Source: Chloroflexota bacterium (GTDB lineage Bacteria > Chloroflexota > Anaerolineae > Aggregatilineales > Phototrophicaceae). From it: DNA of 34,992 bases. Below are positions 24,745 through 33,656 of the stretch, piece by piece (the first letter of the stretch is position 1; the number at the start of each line of letters is the position of its first letter). The notes beneath the pieces are model-generated. The model did no database searches and had not been told where the DNA came from. It saw nothing but the letters and a program-made list of their open reading frames with translations. The stretch covers positions 135,890-170,881 of the forward strand of contig WTGO01000069.1 in assembly GCA_011523515.1 (NCBI GenBank), in the 5' to 3' direction. The translations under genes were made by a program, and so were the position numbers.

Positions 24745-27411
24745 TCAAATATCAGAATCAGCGGCTGCGTCCTCTGTGGGTTCGATTTCCGCTTCACCGG
24801 CCCGAACTTCAGTGTCGCCATCGGCTGTAGGCTCGGGCGTCGGCGTCAGCGCCAGTACTTCGCTGGCAATATCCCAAGGGATTGTATACGTATCTCGGAT
24901 CACTTCCACTTGCTCGGTTTCGCTGTCCTGGTCCTGCTCTTCAAGCAAATCGCTATCGCCCTCGGGCACGGCGCTGGCTACCGCATCGTCGGCTTCCTCG
25001 GCGTCGACTTCGCCGGCGGGCGCTGTCACGCGGTACTCTGCTCGCGGATAAGCGAGGCCGTCATTGATATACAGGCCCACCGAGACCCTATAATCGATCA
25101 TGCTCAAATCGCTTGGAAAGCGGTGATAGGTTCGGTACGATTCGCCCCAACGCCAGTATTCGGTCGGCAGCCGCGGCGAGGCATCGGCTTGCGCAATGAT
25201 GTTGCCTTCTTCGTCAAGCATGTGGGCGAATACGGTATAATTCTCGCTCGGCGCCGATTCGGTCTTCCAATTCAGAATGATTTCATTCAGCTCCAGTTCC
25301 AGCTGGAAGGACTCCAAGAGAATCGAATCGTCAAATTTCGGCTGCAACTCCGACGGTATGTTGTTGGCGGCGGCTGTGACCGCGTGCGAAAGAGGGGCCA
25401 CCACAGCGCCAATGTCCAGCAGCACAGGCTCAATAGATCGGCCGCCTGAATCGATGGCCGGTATGTCTGCCTCGTTCGCGAGATCTCCCCACTCGACATT
25501 TAGATCAAAGGGGTAGCGACCGTAGGCCTTATTGCTGATGTGAATGACATATTCATCCGGATATATGGCGCCGGCTTGCCAGCGCGATGTTCGCAGAGAA
25601 CCGGCGCCGGGGAAGGTGGTGTAGCGGCCGATTTCCTGCTGATTGTCGTCGACCAGACGCAGCAGGACGCTGTTATCCGTCGGCGACTGCGCGGCAACGC
25701 GCCAGTACAATTTCAGGCGGACGCGATCGCCGGGGCTGTAGCGTCTGTCAACCCGTTCGTAGGCCACCAGGGTGACATTGCCAAATTCCGCATAAACCGG
25801 CAGCGCCTTGTCAGGGACTTCCGGTACCGGCTGCGGCGCCGCATACTGGCCGGCGATGACGGTAAGCGGCGCCAAGAGCGCGACGGTGCCCAGGACACGG
25901 AGCTGCCAGACCATAGCGTCATGCAATAATTCCACGGGAACGGCGTCGCCGGCGCGTACAAATTCCAGGTTGGGCGGGCGCAAAGAAAACACGATCCACC
26001 AGACGATTTCCACCAAGCCAACTGCCAGCAGCGGAATCACAACGGCGATCAGCGGGAACAGCATGCGGCCTTCTACAGTGCGCGTGAGCGTGCTCCAATA
26101 CAAGATTCCCGCCACGGCGAAGGCCAAGGCGCTCGCTAAGCTAAGCAAATGCGCCAACTCATAGCGGGCATACGCAAAATCGCTGATGGCGAGCAGCTGC
26201 AGAATCAGAAAAACGAAACCGATGAAGCTCAGAAATGTCATGACGTCTAGCAGAACATAGAAGATGCTGGTGACTTGAATATTGAGGGCGCCAAAAAGGC
26301 CCCAGAAAGACATGCGAAATTGTTGGAAGTCGGCGAAAACATCAACCAGATTGAAGGTTATGCCGCGGGGCCCGGCGATGTTCGCCATGGTAATTATTCC
26401 AAGAGGTTCACCGTAGGTCTGAACGCTGCGGACAAACCACCAGCCGGCAACAAGCAGCCACAGAACAACGGCCAGACTGAAAAAGATCAGCGCGCCGCGG
26501 CGATCGTTGGTTCGGCGCTGCGCGAAATAGGCCGCGCCGACGCACAAAGGCAGCAGCGCGAACGCCGTCAGTTTGGTCAGGCACGATAATGCGAACAGAA
26601 GCGCAATGACAATGGAATATCGTAGCCGGAAGCCATCGCGCAAGGTACGCAGCAGCAGCCAAACCAAGGCGCCATTTAAAAGCATCGCCAAGCTGTCATT
26701 ATTGACCGAAGCGCTCACAAAAATAAACATGGGATTCAAACCAGTGAGCGCGGCGGCGACGAATGCCACGGTCGGGCGTTGGGGGGCGATAAGCTCGCCT
26801 ACCTTGAAGACCAGCACGATCGTTGCGGCGCCCAGGGCCAGGCCAAGCGCTCTTATGACCAGAACTGCCAGGCCAGTGCCGCGCAATATGGAAAGCGTTG
26901 CGTCATGAATAATGAGATTCTTGTTGCCAAACGACTCCGGTTGAAGTGCGTTGACATGGGGATTCAGCAAGCGATATTGGTCGGAGTCATCGATCTCGAT
27001 AGGCGAAGTCAGGAGCGCCATCAAGTAGTAATATAGGGGCGGCTGACTGCCGTGCTGCTGATACAGCGTATCCCGGCCGTCAAATTGCTGCACCGGCAGG
27101 CTGCCCTGTTCGCGGACATGCTGTACGAAACCGAAATGCCAGATTTCATCGTTCGCTTCAAATACGGGCGTCGCGCCAAGATACAGCGCGCCAAATACGA
27201 AGTAGAAAAGCAGCACCCATTGCAGCGGACTCAGCGGGATATCAACAGCATCTAGCCGGCGCCACAATCTTCGCGTCAGCACGAACGCCCGCGCCAGCCC
27301 GCGCCGCCCATGATATTTCAGAATTCGAAGCGTTTGAGTCAGCTTTGAGATTCTCGCCTGCATCTTTTCGAAACTGTCCCGTAGCTCTGTGCCGAGCAAA
27401 GATCGCGACAT
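24745..27411 (-). CDS. GT-C-type membrane glycosyltransferase with two C-terminal beta-sandwich modules
   Basis: This 888-residue protein has a basic cytoplasmic N-terminus of ~60 residues, then a first helix. The loop PVFEANDEIWHFGFVQHV near residue 85 is the catalytic-type DE loop of GT39/DUF2142-like enzymes, and QPPLYYYLMALL follows. About ten helices run to residue ~510. The rest should be extracytoplasmic: a beta module at ~527-640 (SPGDRVRLKLYWRV), a second at ~689-795 (SENYTVFAHMLDEEGNIIAQ), and an acidic, low-complexity tail with TPTPEPTADGD. Both modules resemble the C-terminus of the protein at 31244-33646. It lies 114 bases after the ABC exporter genes on the same strand. No strong ribosome site precedes the ATG at 27411. 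It belongs to the GT-C superfamily; the substrate is unknown. Confidence 0.82.
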   Translation of the reverse strand: MSRSLLGTELRDSFEKMQARISKLTQTLRILKYHGRRGLARAFVLTRRLWRRLDAVDIPLSPLQWVLLFYFVFGALYLGATPVFEANDEIWHFGFVQHVREQGSLPVQQFDGRDTLYQQHGSQPPLYYYLMALLTSPIEIDDSDQYRLLNPHVNALQPESFGNKNLIIHDATLSILRGTGLAVLVIRALGLALGAATIVLVFKVGELIAPQRPTVAFVAAALTGLNPMFIFVSASVNNDSLAMLLNGALVWLLLRTLRDGFRLRYSIVIALLFALSCLTKLTAFALLPLCVGAAYFAQRRTNDRRGALIFFSLAVVLWLLVAGWWFVRSVQTYGEPLGIITMANIAGPRGITFNLVDVFADFQQFRMSFWGLFGALNIQVTSIFYVLLDVMTFLSFIGFVFLILQLLAISDFAYARYELAHLLSLASALAFAVAGILYWSTLTRTVEGRMLFPLIAVVIPLLAVGLVEIVWWIVFSLRPPNLEFVRAGDAVPVELLHDAMVWQLRVLGTVALLAPLTVIAGQYAAPQPVPEVPDKALPVYAEFGNVTLVAYERVDRRYSPGDRVRLKLYWRVAAQSPTDNSVLLRLVDDNQQEIGRYTTFPGAGSLRTSRWQAGAIYPDEYVIHISNKAYGRYPFDLNVEWGDLANEADIPAIDSGGRSIEPVLLDIGAVVAPLSHAVTAAANNIPSELQPKFDDSILLESFQLELELNEIILNWKTESAPSENYTVFAHMLDEEGNIIAQADASPRLPTEYWRWGESYRTYHRFPSDLSMIDYRVSVGLYINDGLAYPRAEYRVTAPAGEVDAEEADDAVASAVPEGDSDLLEEQDQDSETEQVEVIRDTYTIPWDIASEVLALTPTPEPTADGDTEVRAGEAEIEPTEDAAADSDI

Positions 27412-27525
27412 TTACCGCGAGTATAATCCCGATTCAATCAAAACGACACAGACGCTCGTTCCTCTGCCGGTATATACGCTTTGCGGGCTTTGGTGTCGCG
27501 CCAGGCGCAGGCCGATGATGCCGGT

Positions 27526-28365
27526 CTAGGCGCCCGCGGCTGCGAACATGTCTCTGGATGCTTCGACATAAGCGCTGGATTGATGTCTGAAATAAGTATT
27601 GTACAGTTCAGCATAGTGGCCGCCGCTGGCCATGAGTTGATCATGATTGCCCGCTTCGATAATCTGGCCCTCTTTCAGCACAATGATGCGATCGGCGCTG
27701 CGAACAGTGCTTAGCCTGTGCGCAATGAGTATTGACGTGGAGCGAGCCAGGATCAATTCGATGGCGTCCTGAATCTGCGCTTCCGTGAACGGATCGTTAC
27801 TGGCTGTAGCCTCGTCCAGGATGAAAATCGATGGCTTCTGGACCAAGACGCGCAACAAGCTAACCAACTGACGCTGGCCCAGGCTCAGCCGACCGCCGCG
27901 CTCGCCCACATCCGTATTCAGGCCCTCCGGCAAACTCTCCAGCCACTCGCCCTGCCCGATGCTCAGCGCAATTTCGTTGATTTCCGCAAGCGTCGCCTGT
28001 TGGTTGCCATAGCGGATATTGTCCAGCACCGTACCGCTAAACAGAAAGGGCTGCTGCGGCACGATACCCAGGCTTGAACGATAGCTGTTCAGATTAAGCG
28101 AGCGGATGTCGTGACCGTCGATCAGGATTTCGCCCTTCTGAAATTCGTAGTAGCGGGTAATCAGCTTGGCGATGGTGCTCTTGCCGGCGCCGGTATGCCC
28201 CACGAAGGCGACATTCTCGCCCGGCTGGATATCCAGGCTGAAGTCGCGCAGCACCGCGTCGCCGCTGTCATACTGGAAATCCACGTGTTCAAATTGGACC
28301 CGGCCGCGCAATGGGCGGATGATCGCGCTGTCGGTTTGGACGACTTCGTTGTCCGCGTCGATCAA
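27526..28365 (-). CDS. ABC exporter, nucleotide-binding half, separated from its membrane half by a frameshift
   Basis: These 279 residues form a complete ATPase domain. Walker A GHTGAGKST lies near residue 58, the Q-loop is PQQPFLFSGTV, the signature reads LSLGQRQLVSLLRVL (not LSGGQ) near 160, Walker B with catalytic Glu is FILDEATASND near 182, and the H-loop is IAHRLST. The only start available is a TTG at 28365 inside the end of the preceding frame. The true N-terminal half lies in the other frame at 28362-29345. Adding one base in the run of four A at 28369-28372 (plus strand) joins the two as SAAERIFALIDADNEVV, the normal linker of such exporters. It is therefore most likely one ~600-residue protein broken by a sequencing error or real mutation. 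It should pair with the upstream exporter. Confidence 0.85.
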   Translation of the reverse strand: MIDADNEVVQTDSAIIRPLRGRVQFEHVDFQYDSGDAVLRDFSLDIQPGENVAFVGHTGAGKSTIAKLITRYYEFQKGEILIDGHDIRSLNLNSYRSSLGIVPQQPFLFSGTVLDNIRYGNQQATLAEINEIALSIGQGEWLESLPEGLNTDVGERGGRLSLGQRQLVSLLRVLVQKPSIFILDEATASNDPFTEAQIQDAIELILARSTSILIAHRLSTVRSADRIIVLKEGQIIEAGNHDQLMASGGHYAELYNTYFRHQSSAYVEASRDMFAAAGA

Positions 28366-29345
28366 GGCAAAATTCGTTCAGCCGCGCTCAGCCCTTGCTG
28401 AAACTGGCTCCAGAAGGAAGCCAGATTCATAAAGGGAAACCAAAAGCGGTCGACGCCCTGGATGAACAAGAACCAGACGCCTGCGCTGATCGCCCCGCCG
28501 AGGACCACGTGCGTTCCGGACCACATCACGATCGAGAGCGCGATAGCGGACAAGACGCCCAGCGTGGGGAAGACCAAAGACATGACGAATCCGCGGCGAA
28601 GGTTGATGGCGTAGCTAAGCACGTTGACCGTGGAAAACTCATTGTAAATCATTTCTTCCTGGCGAAAGTTCTTGGCGATGCGGATGCCCGTGACGCTCTC
28701 CTGAATATTATCGTTGACCACCGCCATAGCCCGCGCGCCTTGCCGGGTTACGATGCGCGCCAGATAACGAAACAGCAGCGAGGCGCAGACGACAAGCGGC
28801 ATGGTCAGCAGCAGTATGACGGACAACTCGATTGAGTAGCTCAGCAAGGCCAGAAACAGGATCACAACCGTCAGAAATTGCGAGACGACTTCGCTCCCCA
28901 ACAGCATTACATCGCCGAACTCCTGCGTATCGCTGGTGACCCGGCTCATGACAGCCCCCGACTTATGCCGGTCGTAGAAGGCCAGATCGCGCTCGACGGC
29001 GGCCTTGAAGGCGTGCTTGCGCATCTGCGCGACCATGCGCCCGATCACGACCACGGCATAACGCCGCCTGATGTAATTGCTGATGTACTCGGAGACGGCG
29101 ACAAGTGCCAGCAGCATCAGAAATAGATTCAGCATTTCGCCCGAAGCGACCAATTCGTCTACGCCGGCGCTGATGAGGACCGGTCGCAGCGCCCTTGCCG
29201 CCCCGACAACGAGAAAACCCGCCAGCGTCAGGATGACCGGCAATCTGGACTGCACGACATAGGCAGCAATTCGCTTCAGCAGCTGAAGGTCAGAATACTG
29301 TCGATCGTATTTGTCGCTTTGCAGGCCGCCGAAAACCGCCGCCAC
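28362..29345 (-). CDS. ABC exporter, transmembrane half of the frameshifted gene
   Basis: These 327 residues make up a type IV exporter membrane domain with about six helices. Typical intracellular-loop elements are present (FYDRHKSGAVMSRVTSDTQE near 125 and VNDNIQESVTGIRIAKNFRQ near 210). It ends in GLSAAERILP and a stop, exactly where the linker to the ATPase domain should continue. The ATPase domain follows in the next frame with a four-base overlap. The start is a GTG at 29345 with AAAGGAG six bases upstream. It lies 14 bases after the stop of the partner exporter gene, so the two would be made together. Substrates of this family include lipids, glycolipids, peptides and drugs; none can be chosen here. 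Confidence 0.85.
   Translation of the reverse strand: MAAVFGGLQSDKYDRQYSDLQLLKRIAAYVVQSRLPVILTLAGFLVVGAARALRPVLISAGVDELVASGEMLNLFLMLLALVAVSEYISNYIRRRYAVVVIGRMVAQMRKHAFKAAVERDLAFYDRHKSGAVMSRVTSDTQEFGDVMLLGSEVVSQFLTVVILFLALLSYSIELSVILLLTMPLVVCASLLFRYLARIVTRQGARAMAVVNDNIQESVTGIRIAKNFRQEEMIYNEFSTVNVLSYAINLRRGFVMSLVFPTLGVLSAIALSIVMWSGTHVVLGGAISAGVWFLFIQGVDRFWFPFMNLASFWSQFQQGLSAAERILP
28369..28372 (-). other. Apparent frameshift site in the second ABC exporter gene
   Basis: A run of four A on the plus strand (TTTT in the coding sense) follows codons for SAAERI. One more T in this run restores the reading ERIFALIDADNE. With the base missing, the frame stops within three codons. Confidence 0.75.
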
Positions 29346-29351
29346 AGCTTT

Positions 29352-29358
29352 CTCCTTT
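29352..29358 (-). promoter_or_regulatory. Ribosome binding site supporting a GTG start
   Basis: AAAGGAG on the minus strand lies six bases before the GTG at 29345 and within the 14-base gap between the two exporter genes. It supports GTG as the start codon. Confidence 0.8.
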
Positions 29359-29359
29359 C

Positions 29360-31141
29360 TTAGTCCTGTGCCGCAGAATCCGAAGGCGCGTAGCGGTCGA
29401 ATATATGGCGATACGACTCCGACGTCCGCAGCAGTTGCTCATGCGATCCCTGCGCCACCACGCGCCCGCGCCGCAAGACAACAATATGATCAGCCCAGCG
29501 AATCTGCGACAAGCGGTGGGTGATCAGCAGGGTCGTGCGCCCGCGCGCCGCGGACCAAATCGCCCGCTGAATCTTGTCTTCAGTCGCGCTGTCGATTGCG
29601 CTGGTGCTGTCGTCCAGAATCAGGATCGGCGGGTCGGTCTGGAAGGCGCGCGCCAGGGCCAGCCGCTGCCGCTGCCCACCGCTGAGGGTCATGCCGCGCT
29701 GGCCGATCACCGTATCGTAGCCGGCGGGAAACACCGATATAAATTCATGCGCTTGCGCGGCTTTGGCGGATTCGACGATGCCGGCGCGATCAAGTTGGTC
29801 GCGGCCGAAGGCGATATTCTCCGCCACACTGCGACTGAAGAGAAAGATGTCCTGCTCGATAATGCTGATCTGCGAGCGCAGTGCTTGCAGATTCCAGTCA
29901 CGCACATCAACCCCGTCCACCAGCACGCGACCCTTGTCGACGTCATAGATGCGGTTGACCAGTTTGCTAAGCGTACTCTTGCCACAGCCGGTCTGGCCGA
30001 CGATGGCCACAGTTTGCCCGGGCTCAACGCTGAACGTAATTCCCTCCAACACATGCTCATCTTCGCTATAGCCGAAGGAGACATTTGCAAACGTGATCTT
30101 GCCGCGGATTTCGCCGCTGCGTCCGTGCGTGTTCTGGTCGAGAGCTGTGGTGGTCGTCATTACTTCAAGAATGCGGGCCGCGCTGGCGTATCCGGACGCA
30201 ATCCGCGCCGTCGAAAAGAGCGAGATGAAGACGGGAAACTGAAAGAGACTGATGAGACCCAGGAAAGCCACAACCTGACCCTCGGCGATTATGCCGGCCT
30301 GGAAAAGCGTGGCGGCGTGCCACAGTCCGCCGGTATACGTGATTCCCAGCAGAAAGATGGACAGATATCGCGCTTCGAATTCGCCCTGATCAATAAACCG
30401 GTCACGGACGAGATCAGCCAATCCGTTAAATGTGCGGACTTCTTTGCCCTCCTGCGCCGCGCCTTTAACCACTTCCAAGCCATCAAGCGACTCCGCCAGA
30501 CGGGCATTCATTTTTCCGAAATGGCGGCGTACATCTTGCGCAATCGGGTGCAGACGCTTGATGAAATAAATCTGGACTGCGATATGCGCCAGGATGAAAA
30601 ACATGGGCATGACTAACAGGTCGGGATGAATGCCGGGCGCATATAGCGCAGGCATGATCAGAAACATATTAGCGCCGGCGATCAGATTGACCCCCGGGTT
30701 CATCATCAAGTTCATTTCGCGTACGTCATTGGTCACCCGCGCCATGGTCTCGCCGACCGGCTGCCGATCGTGATAACTCATGCTCTTGGCCAACAAACTG
30801 GAATAGAGCTCATCGCGGACGTCGCGCTCAAAACGCTGGGCGAAGACTTCGGCCGAAAAGTTGCGAACGAATTGCAGGAGCGAGCGCAGCGACTGTGAGG
30901 CGATAACCAGCAAGACGCTGTTGAGCACCAAGCCAAGCGTCTCATCGTTTTGCAGCAGGATCGCATCAAAGGCGCCGCCAACCGCGCCGGGAATAACCCC
31001 CGCCAGCAGAGCATTGCAGAATGCGCCTGCCATGAGCATCAGGGCGGCAATCGGGTGACGCGCTACATGAGAAATGATGAATCGGATCGGGCTACTATGG
31101 TTAGTCCTGATCGGTGAAGCTACGCTGAATTCTGCGGCCAT
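29360..31141 (-). CDS. ABC exporter half-transporter with degenerate Walker B
   Basis: This 593-residue protein has a membrane domain (six helices, residues ~20-330) fused to an ATPase domain. SYHDRQPVGETMARVTNDVR is the first coupling loop. Walker A GQTGCGKST lies near residue 385, the canonical signature LSGGQRQRLALARAF near 486, and Walker B ILILDDSTSAID near 510. The catalytic Glu after Walker B is Asp here. The partner encoded next has the Glu but a non-canonical signature (LSLGQ). Together they form one normal and one degenerate ATP site, as known for heterodimeric exporters such as TM287/288 and BmrC/BmrD. A weak ribosome site precedes the ATG. It sits between two GT-C genes, so export of a glycan or lipid intermediate is possible but only inferred. 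Confidence 0.93.
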   Translation of the reverse strand: MAAEFSVASPIRTNHSSPIRFIISHVARHPIAALMLMAGAFCNALLAGVIPGAVGGAFDAILLQNDETLGLVLNSVLLVIASQSLRSLLQFVRNFSAEVFAQRFERDVRDELYSSLLAKSMSYHDRQPVGETMARVTNDVREMNLMMNPGVNLIAGANMFLIMPALYAPGIHPDLLVMPMFFILAHIAVQIYFIKRLHPIAQDVRRHFGKMNARLAESLDGLEVVKGAAQEGKEVRTFNGLADLVRDRFIDQGEFEARYLSIFLLGITYTGGLWHAATLFQAGIIAEGQVVAFLGLISLFQFPVFISLFSTARIASGYASAARILEVMTTTTALDQNTHGRSGEIRGKITFANVSFGYSEDEHVLEGITFSVEPGQTVAIVGQTGCGKSTLSKLVNRIYDVDKGRVLVDGVDVRDWNLQALRSQISIIEQDIFLFSRSVAENIAFGRDQLDRAGIVESAKAAQAHEFISVFPAGYDTVIGQRGMTLSGGQRQRLALARAFQTDPPILILDDSTSAIDSATEDKIQRAIWSAARGRTTLLITHRLSQIRWADHIVVLRRGRVVAQGSHEQLLRTSESYRHIFDRYAPSDSAAQD

Positions 31142-31243
31142 CGACGGTCCAAAGCTTTTGCGGAAGCGCAGGGACGGAGTGTAGCTGAAACCGCCAGATA
31201 CCAGAATGGACGATTTCTCTGCGTCGGCAACTAGCGCCAGCGC

Positions 31244-33646
31244 TTACTCCACCTGAAGCGTGAAGGGCAAAACGCCGATGTCGTCGTCTCCCGCGACTTC
31301 AGAGCCGCTGACCGGCAACCGCTTGATCTCGCCGCTGTCGCCGTCGCGATAGTAGAGCAGCACCCAGATGCGATAGTCGCCTTGCGGCGCGTCGAGCGGC
31401 AGGCGAATCGCCCGATTGTCCCATATTTGCGCGCCCGGCCTCCATTCGGTCGTCGGCTTGAATCCAGCTTGCGGCGCGGTGTCCCAGCCCTGCGCAATCG
31501 GCTGGCCCGAAGCGGCGGACGCGATAAACGTTGCCACCGTGTAGCTAACGTCCAGGCGGCGGCTGGATCTCCAGAGCAGCGAAAACTCTACCGCCTCGCC
31601 GGCAGTATACGAACTGTCATTCCGCGCGACAAAGCTCCGCAGCGCAATGTCCTTGCCGAAGCCCAGGTCGGTGGCGAATTCGCCGGCATACAATGACATG
31701 GGGTTGAAGACTGGCGCCTGGGCGCTGTATTCGAGCAAGCGCGCAGTATCGTTCGGTTTGGAAAAGTTCACTTCCCCAAGGGGAAATGTGTATAGCGCCA
31801 GGTAGCGCTCCAGCGGTCGAAAGCTCCATGACATAAATGGGCTCGTATTGGCCAGCAGCCAAATGCGATCGTGTTGCCCAGCCACGTGCTGAATCGCGCG
31901 CGCCGAGTGCACGTCAAACCAACTATTGACATTGTTGGAGACGACCCGCGCCGGCTGTCGGTCGCTGGCGGCCTGGGCCAGCGGACGCGGCAACACAATA
32001 ACTCGAGGCGTGGCCGCTACATGATGATTCAGAATGAAGTTGCCGTAGTCGTTTCCTGGCAGCAGCAGAACATCGTTGGGCCCAGCCGCCTCTTCCAGGT
32101 AGTCAAGCGCCTCGTGAAGCGCGGCCTGCTGCGAATTGGTCCGCGGGTCCCTGTCATACGCTGAACGAAGGTTCAGGTAGACGGCGGCCAGGCAAAGCGG
32201 CGTCAGTATCAACGAGGCAAAGCGCCACTTGCCTGGACGGCCGCGCAACTGGAACAGCAGCGCCGCCGCGATTACACAAACCAGCAAACCAAAAGTCACA
32301 CCCCATAGCGGCAGATTCGCCCGCGTCCACAGGAAGTCAAAGCCCAAGTCCGGCCATCTACTTGGCAGCACCACCCAACGAAAATAGGTCGGCTGCCACA
32401 TGGCGGGCGGCCATTCGGATAGTCTCTGCGCCTCAGCCGGCAGCGACTCGCCAAAATGCCCCCAGCTGAGCGCGACGCTGTTGAACTGGATCCAGGCACC
32501 ATATAGTAGCAGCGCCCCCCACATGATTCGCAAGCGACCGTTGCCCGGCCTTAGGATTCGCTCTGCCACCGGCGCCGTGGCCAACATCAAGATTGGCAGC
32601 ATCGGCAGCAGAAAGCGCGGCGGCCAGCTGAGCCCGCCGAACCAATGCGCGCCGGTTGCCAAGGCATGCCCCAAGACGTAGCTTGCAGACAACAGAGAGA
32701 TCGACAGCACCAGCCGACTCCGTCCCTGACGCCACAGCAATACCACGCCAGCCAAAGTTACAAGGATGACGGGTGAAGTTCCCCAGATGCCCGCGCCCGG
32801 GCTCAGTACATAGCTGCGCAGCGCAGGCCCCAAATGAGTACTCTCCAGTCGAAACCGCGCCAGGAATCCTTGCAGCGCCATGGGCAGCGGATCGATGAGC
32901 ATGGGCGCCGCAACGAGAATCAGCAACAGGGCCAGAATCGCCAGCGCCACCGGGCGTCCGTAGCTCTGGCGATGAGTTTGAAGCTCGGGCAGCGCAAGGG
33001 CCAGGGCAGCCGGAATCGCCAGCGCAGCGGAAAACTTGGTCAAGTAGGCCAGGTAAAGGCTGGCGCCAGCGACAATCAGACCGAAGACCCGTCGCGCAAT
33101 CGGCTGCTGTCGCCCAAGCTGGATCGCCAATAGCGCGAGCAGTATGAAGAAGGCGGAAAGCGGTTCGCGAAAGAATGTCTGGCTATACGCCCATAGATTG
33201 GTGCCGATGCCGGCTGAGACCGCCACGCATACGGCGGCGGCGTCACAGAAGTCCAGCGCGATGACCAACAGGTAGAGTAAACCAACGATTAAAGCGGTCA
33301 CAAGCGCATTGAAAAGCCAAGCGGTGTGAATGATACCGAGCTTAGGGAGCGCCTCGGCAATCTTCAACAAGGGTAGGGCAAGCTGAATGTTGAGCCGTTC
33401 TTCGACTTCGTATTCGCTTAGGGGCAGCGCGGTTTTCTCACGTATGCGCAGGCTCGGCTTAAACCAATTAGACTCGTCCATCAGCCAGTCGCCGTAACGC
33501 GAGAGACTTGTGACGGCATCCAAGGCGCGCAGTGTGTCGCCGGATTGCACCACGGCGCGATAGGTCAGCATGTAGACGCAAGTCATTAGACTGACCAGCA
33601 AGAGAAATATGCCGTATCGATGCGCTATTGAATTTGTGACGGTCAT
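31244..33646 (-). CDS. Polytopic GT-C-like membrane protein with a C-terminal beta-sandwich module
   Basis: The 800-residue protein begins with a helix (YGIFLLLVSLMTCVYMLTY). The loop that follows has SGDTLRALDAVTSLSRYGDW instead of the clear DE pair of GT39 enzymes. The next loop is long and charged (EYEVEERLNIQLALPLLKIA). About eleven helices follow to residue ~510, then a soluble region. A module near residues 664-800 (YTAGEAVEFSLLWRSSRRLD, then PTTEWRPGAQIWDNRAIRLP) resembles those in the protein at 24745-27411. The ATG at 33646 lies ten bases after the upstream regulator's stop. An ATG at 33682 would overlap that gene by 26 bases and is the alternative. It is probably in one transcript with the regulator and exporter genes. 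Function unknown beyond GT-C-like layout. Confidence 0.78.
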   Translation of the reverse strand: MTVTNSIAHRYGIFLLLVSLMTCVYMLTYRAVVQSGDTLRALDAVTSLSRYGDWLMDESNWFKPSLRIREKTALPLSEYEVEERLNIQLALPLLKIAEALPKLGIIHTAWLFNALVTALIVGLLYLLVIALDFCDAAAVCVAVSAGIGTNLWAYSQTFFREPLSAFFILLALLAIQLGRQQPIARRVFGLIVAGASLYLAYLTKFSAALAIPAALALALPELQTHRQSYGRPVALAILALLLILVAAPMLIDPLPMALQGFLARFRLESTHLGPALRSYVLSPGAGIWGTSPVILVTLAGVVLLWRQGRSRLVLSISLLSASYVLGHALATGAHWFGGLSWPPRFLLPMLPILMLATAPVAERILRPGNGRLRIMWGALLLYGAWIQFNSVALSWGHFGESLPAEAQRLSEWPPAMWQPTYFRWVVLPSRWPDLGFDFLWTRANLPLWGVTFGLLVCVIAAALLFQLRGRPGKWRFASLILTPLCLAAVYLNLRSAYDRDPRTNSQQAALHEALDYLEEAAGPNDVLLLPGNDYGNFILNHHVAATPRVIVLPRPLAQAASDRQPARVVSNNVNSWFDVHSARAIQHVAGQHDRIWLLANTSPFMSWSFRPLERYLALYTFPLGEVNFSKPNDTARLLEYSAQAPVFNPMSLYAGEFATDLGFGKDIALRSFVARNDSSYTAGEAVEFSLLWRSSRRLDVSYTVATFIASAASGQPIAQGWDTAPQAGFKPTTEWRPGAQIWDNRAIRLPLDAPQGDYRIWVLLYYRDGDSGEIKRLPVSGSEVAGDDDIGVLPFTLQVE

Positions 33647-33656
33647 CGTGGGCGAG

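Noticed and set aside
29405..30616. A 403-codon plus-strand open frame opposite the ABC exporter
   Set aside because: It is fully antisense to a gene with all ABC motifs; long antisense frames are expected at this base composition.
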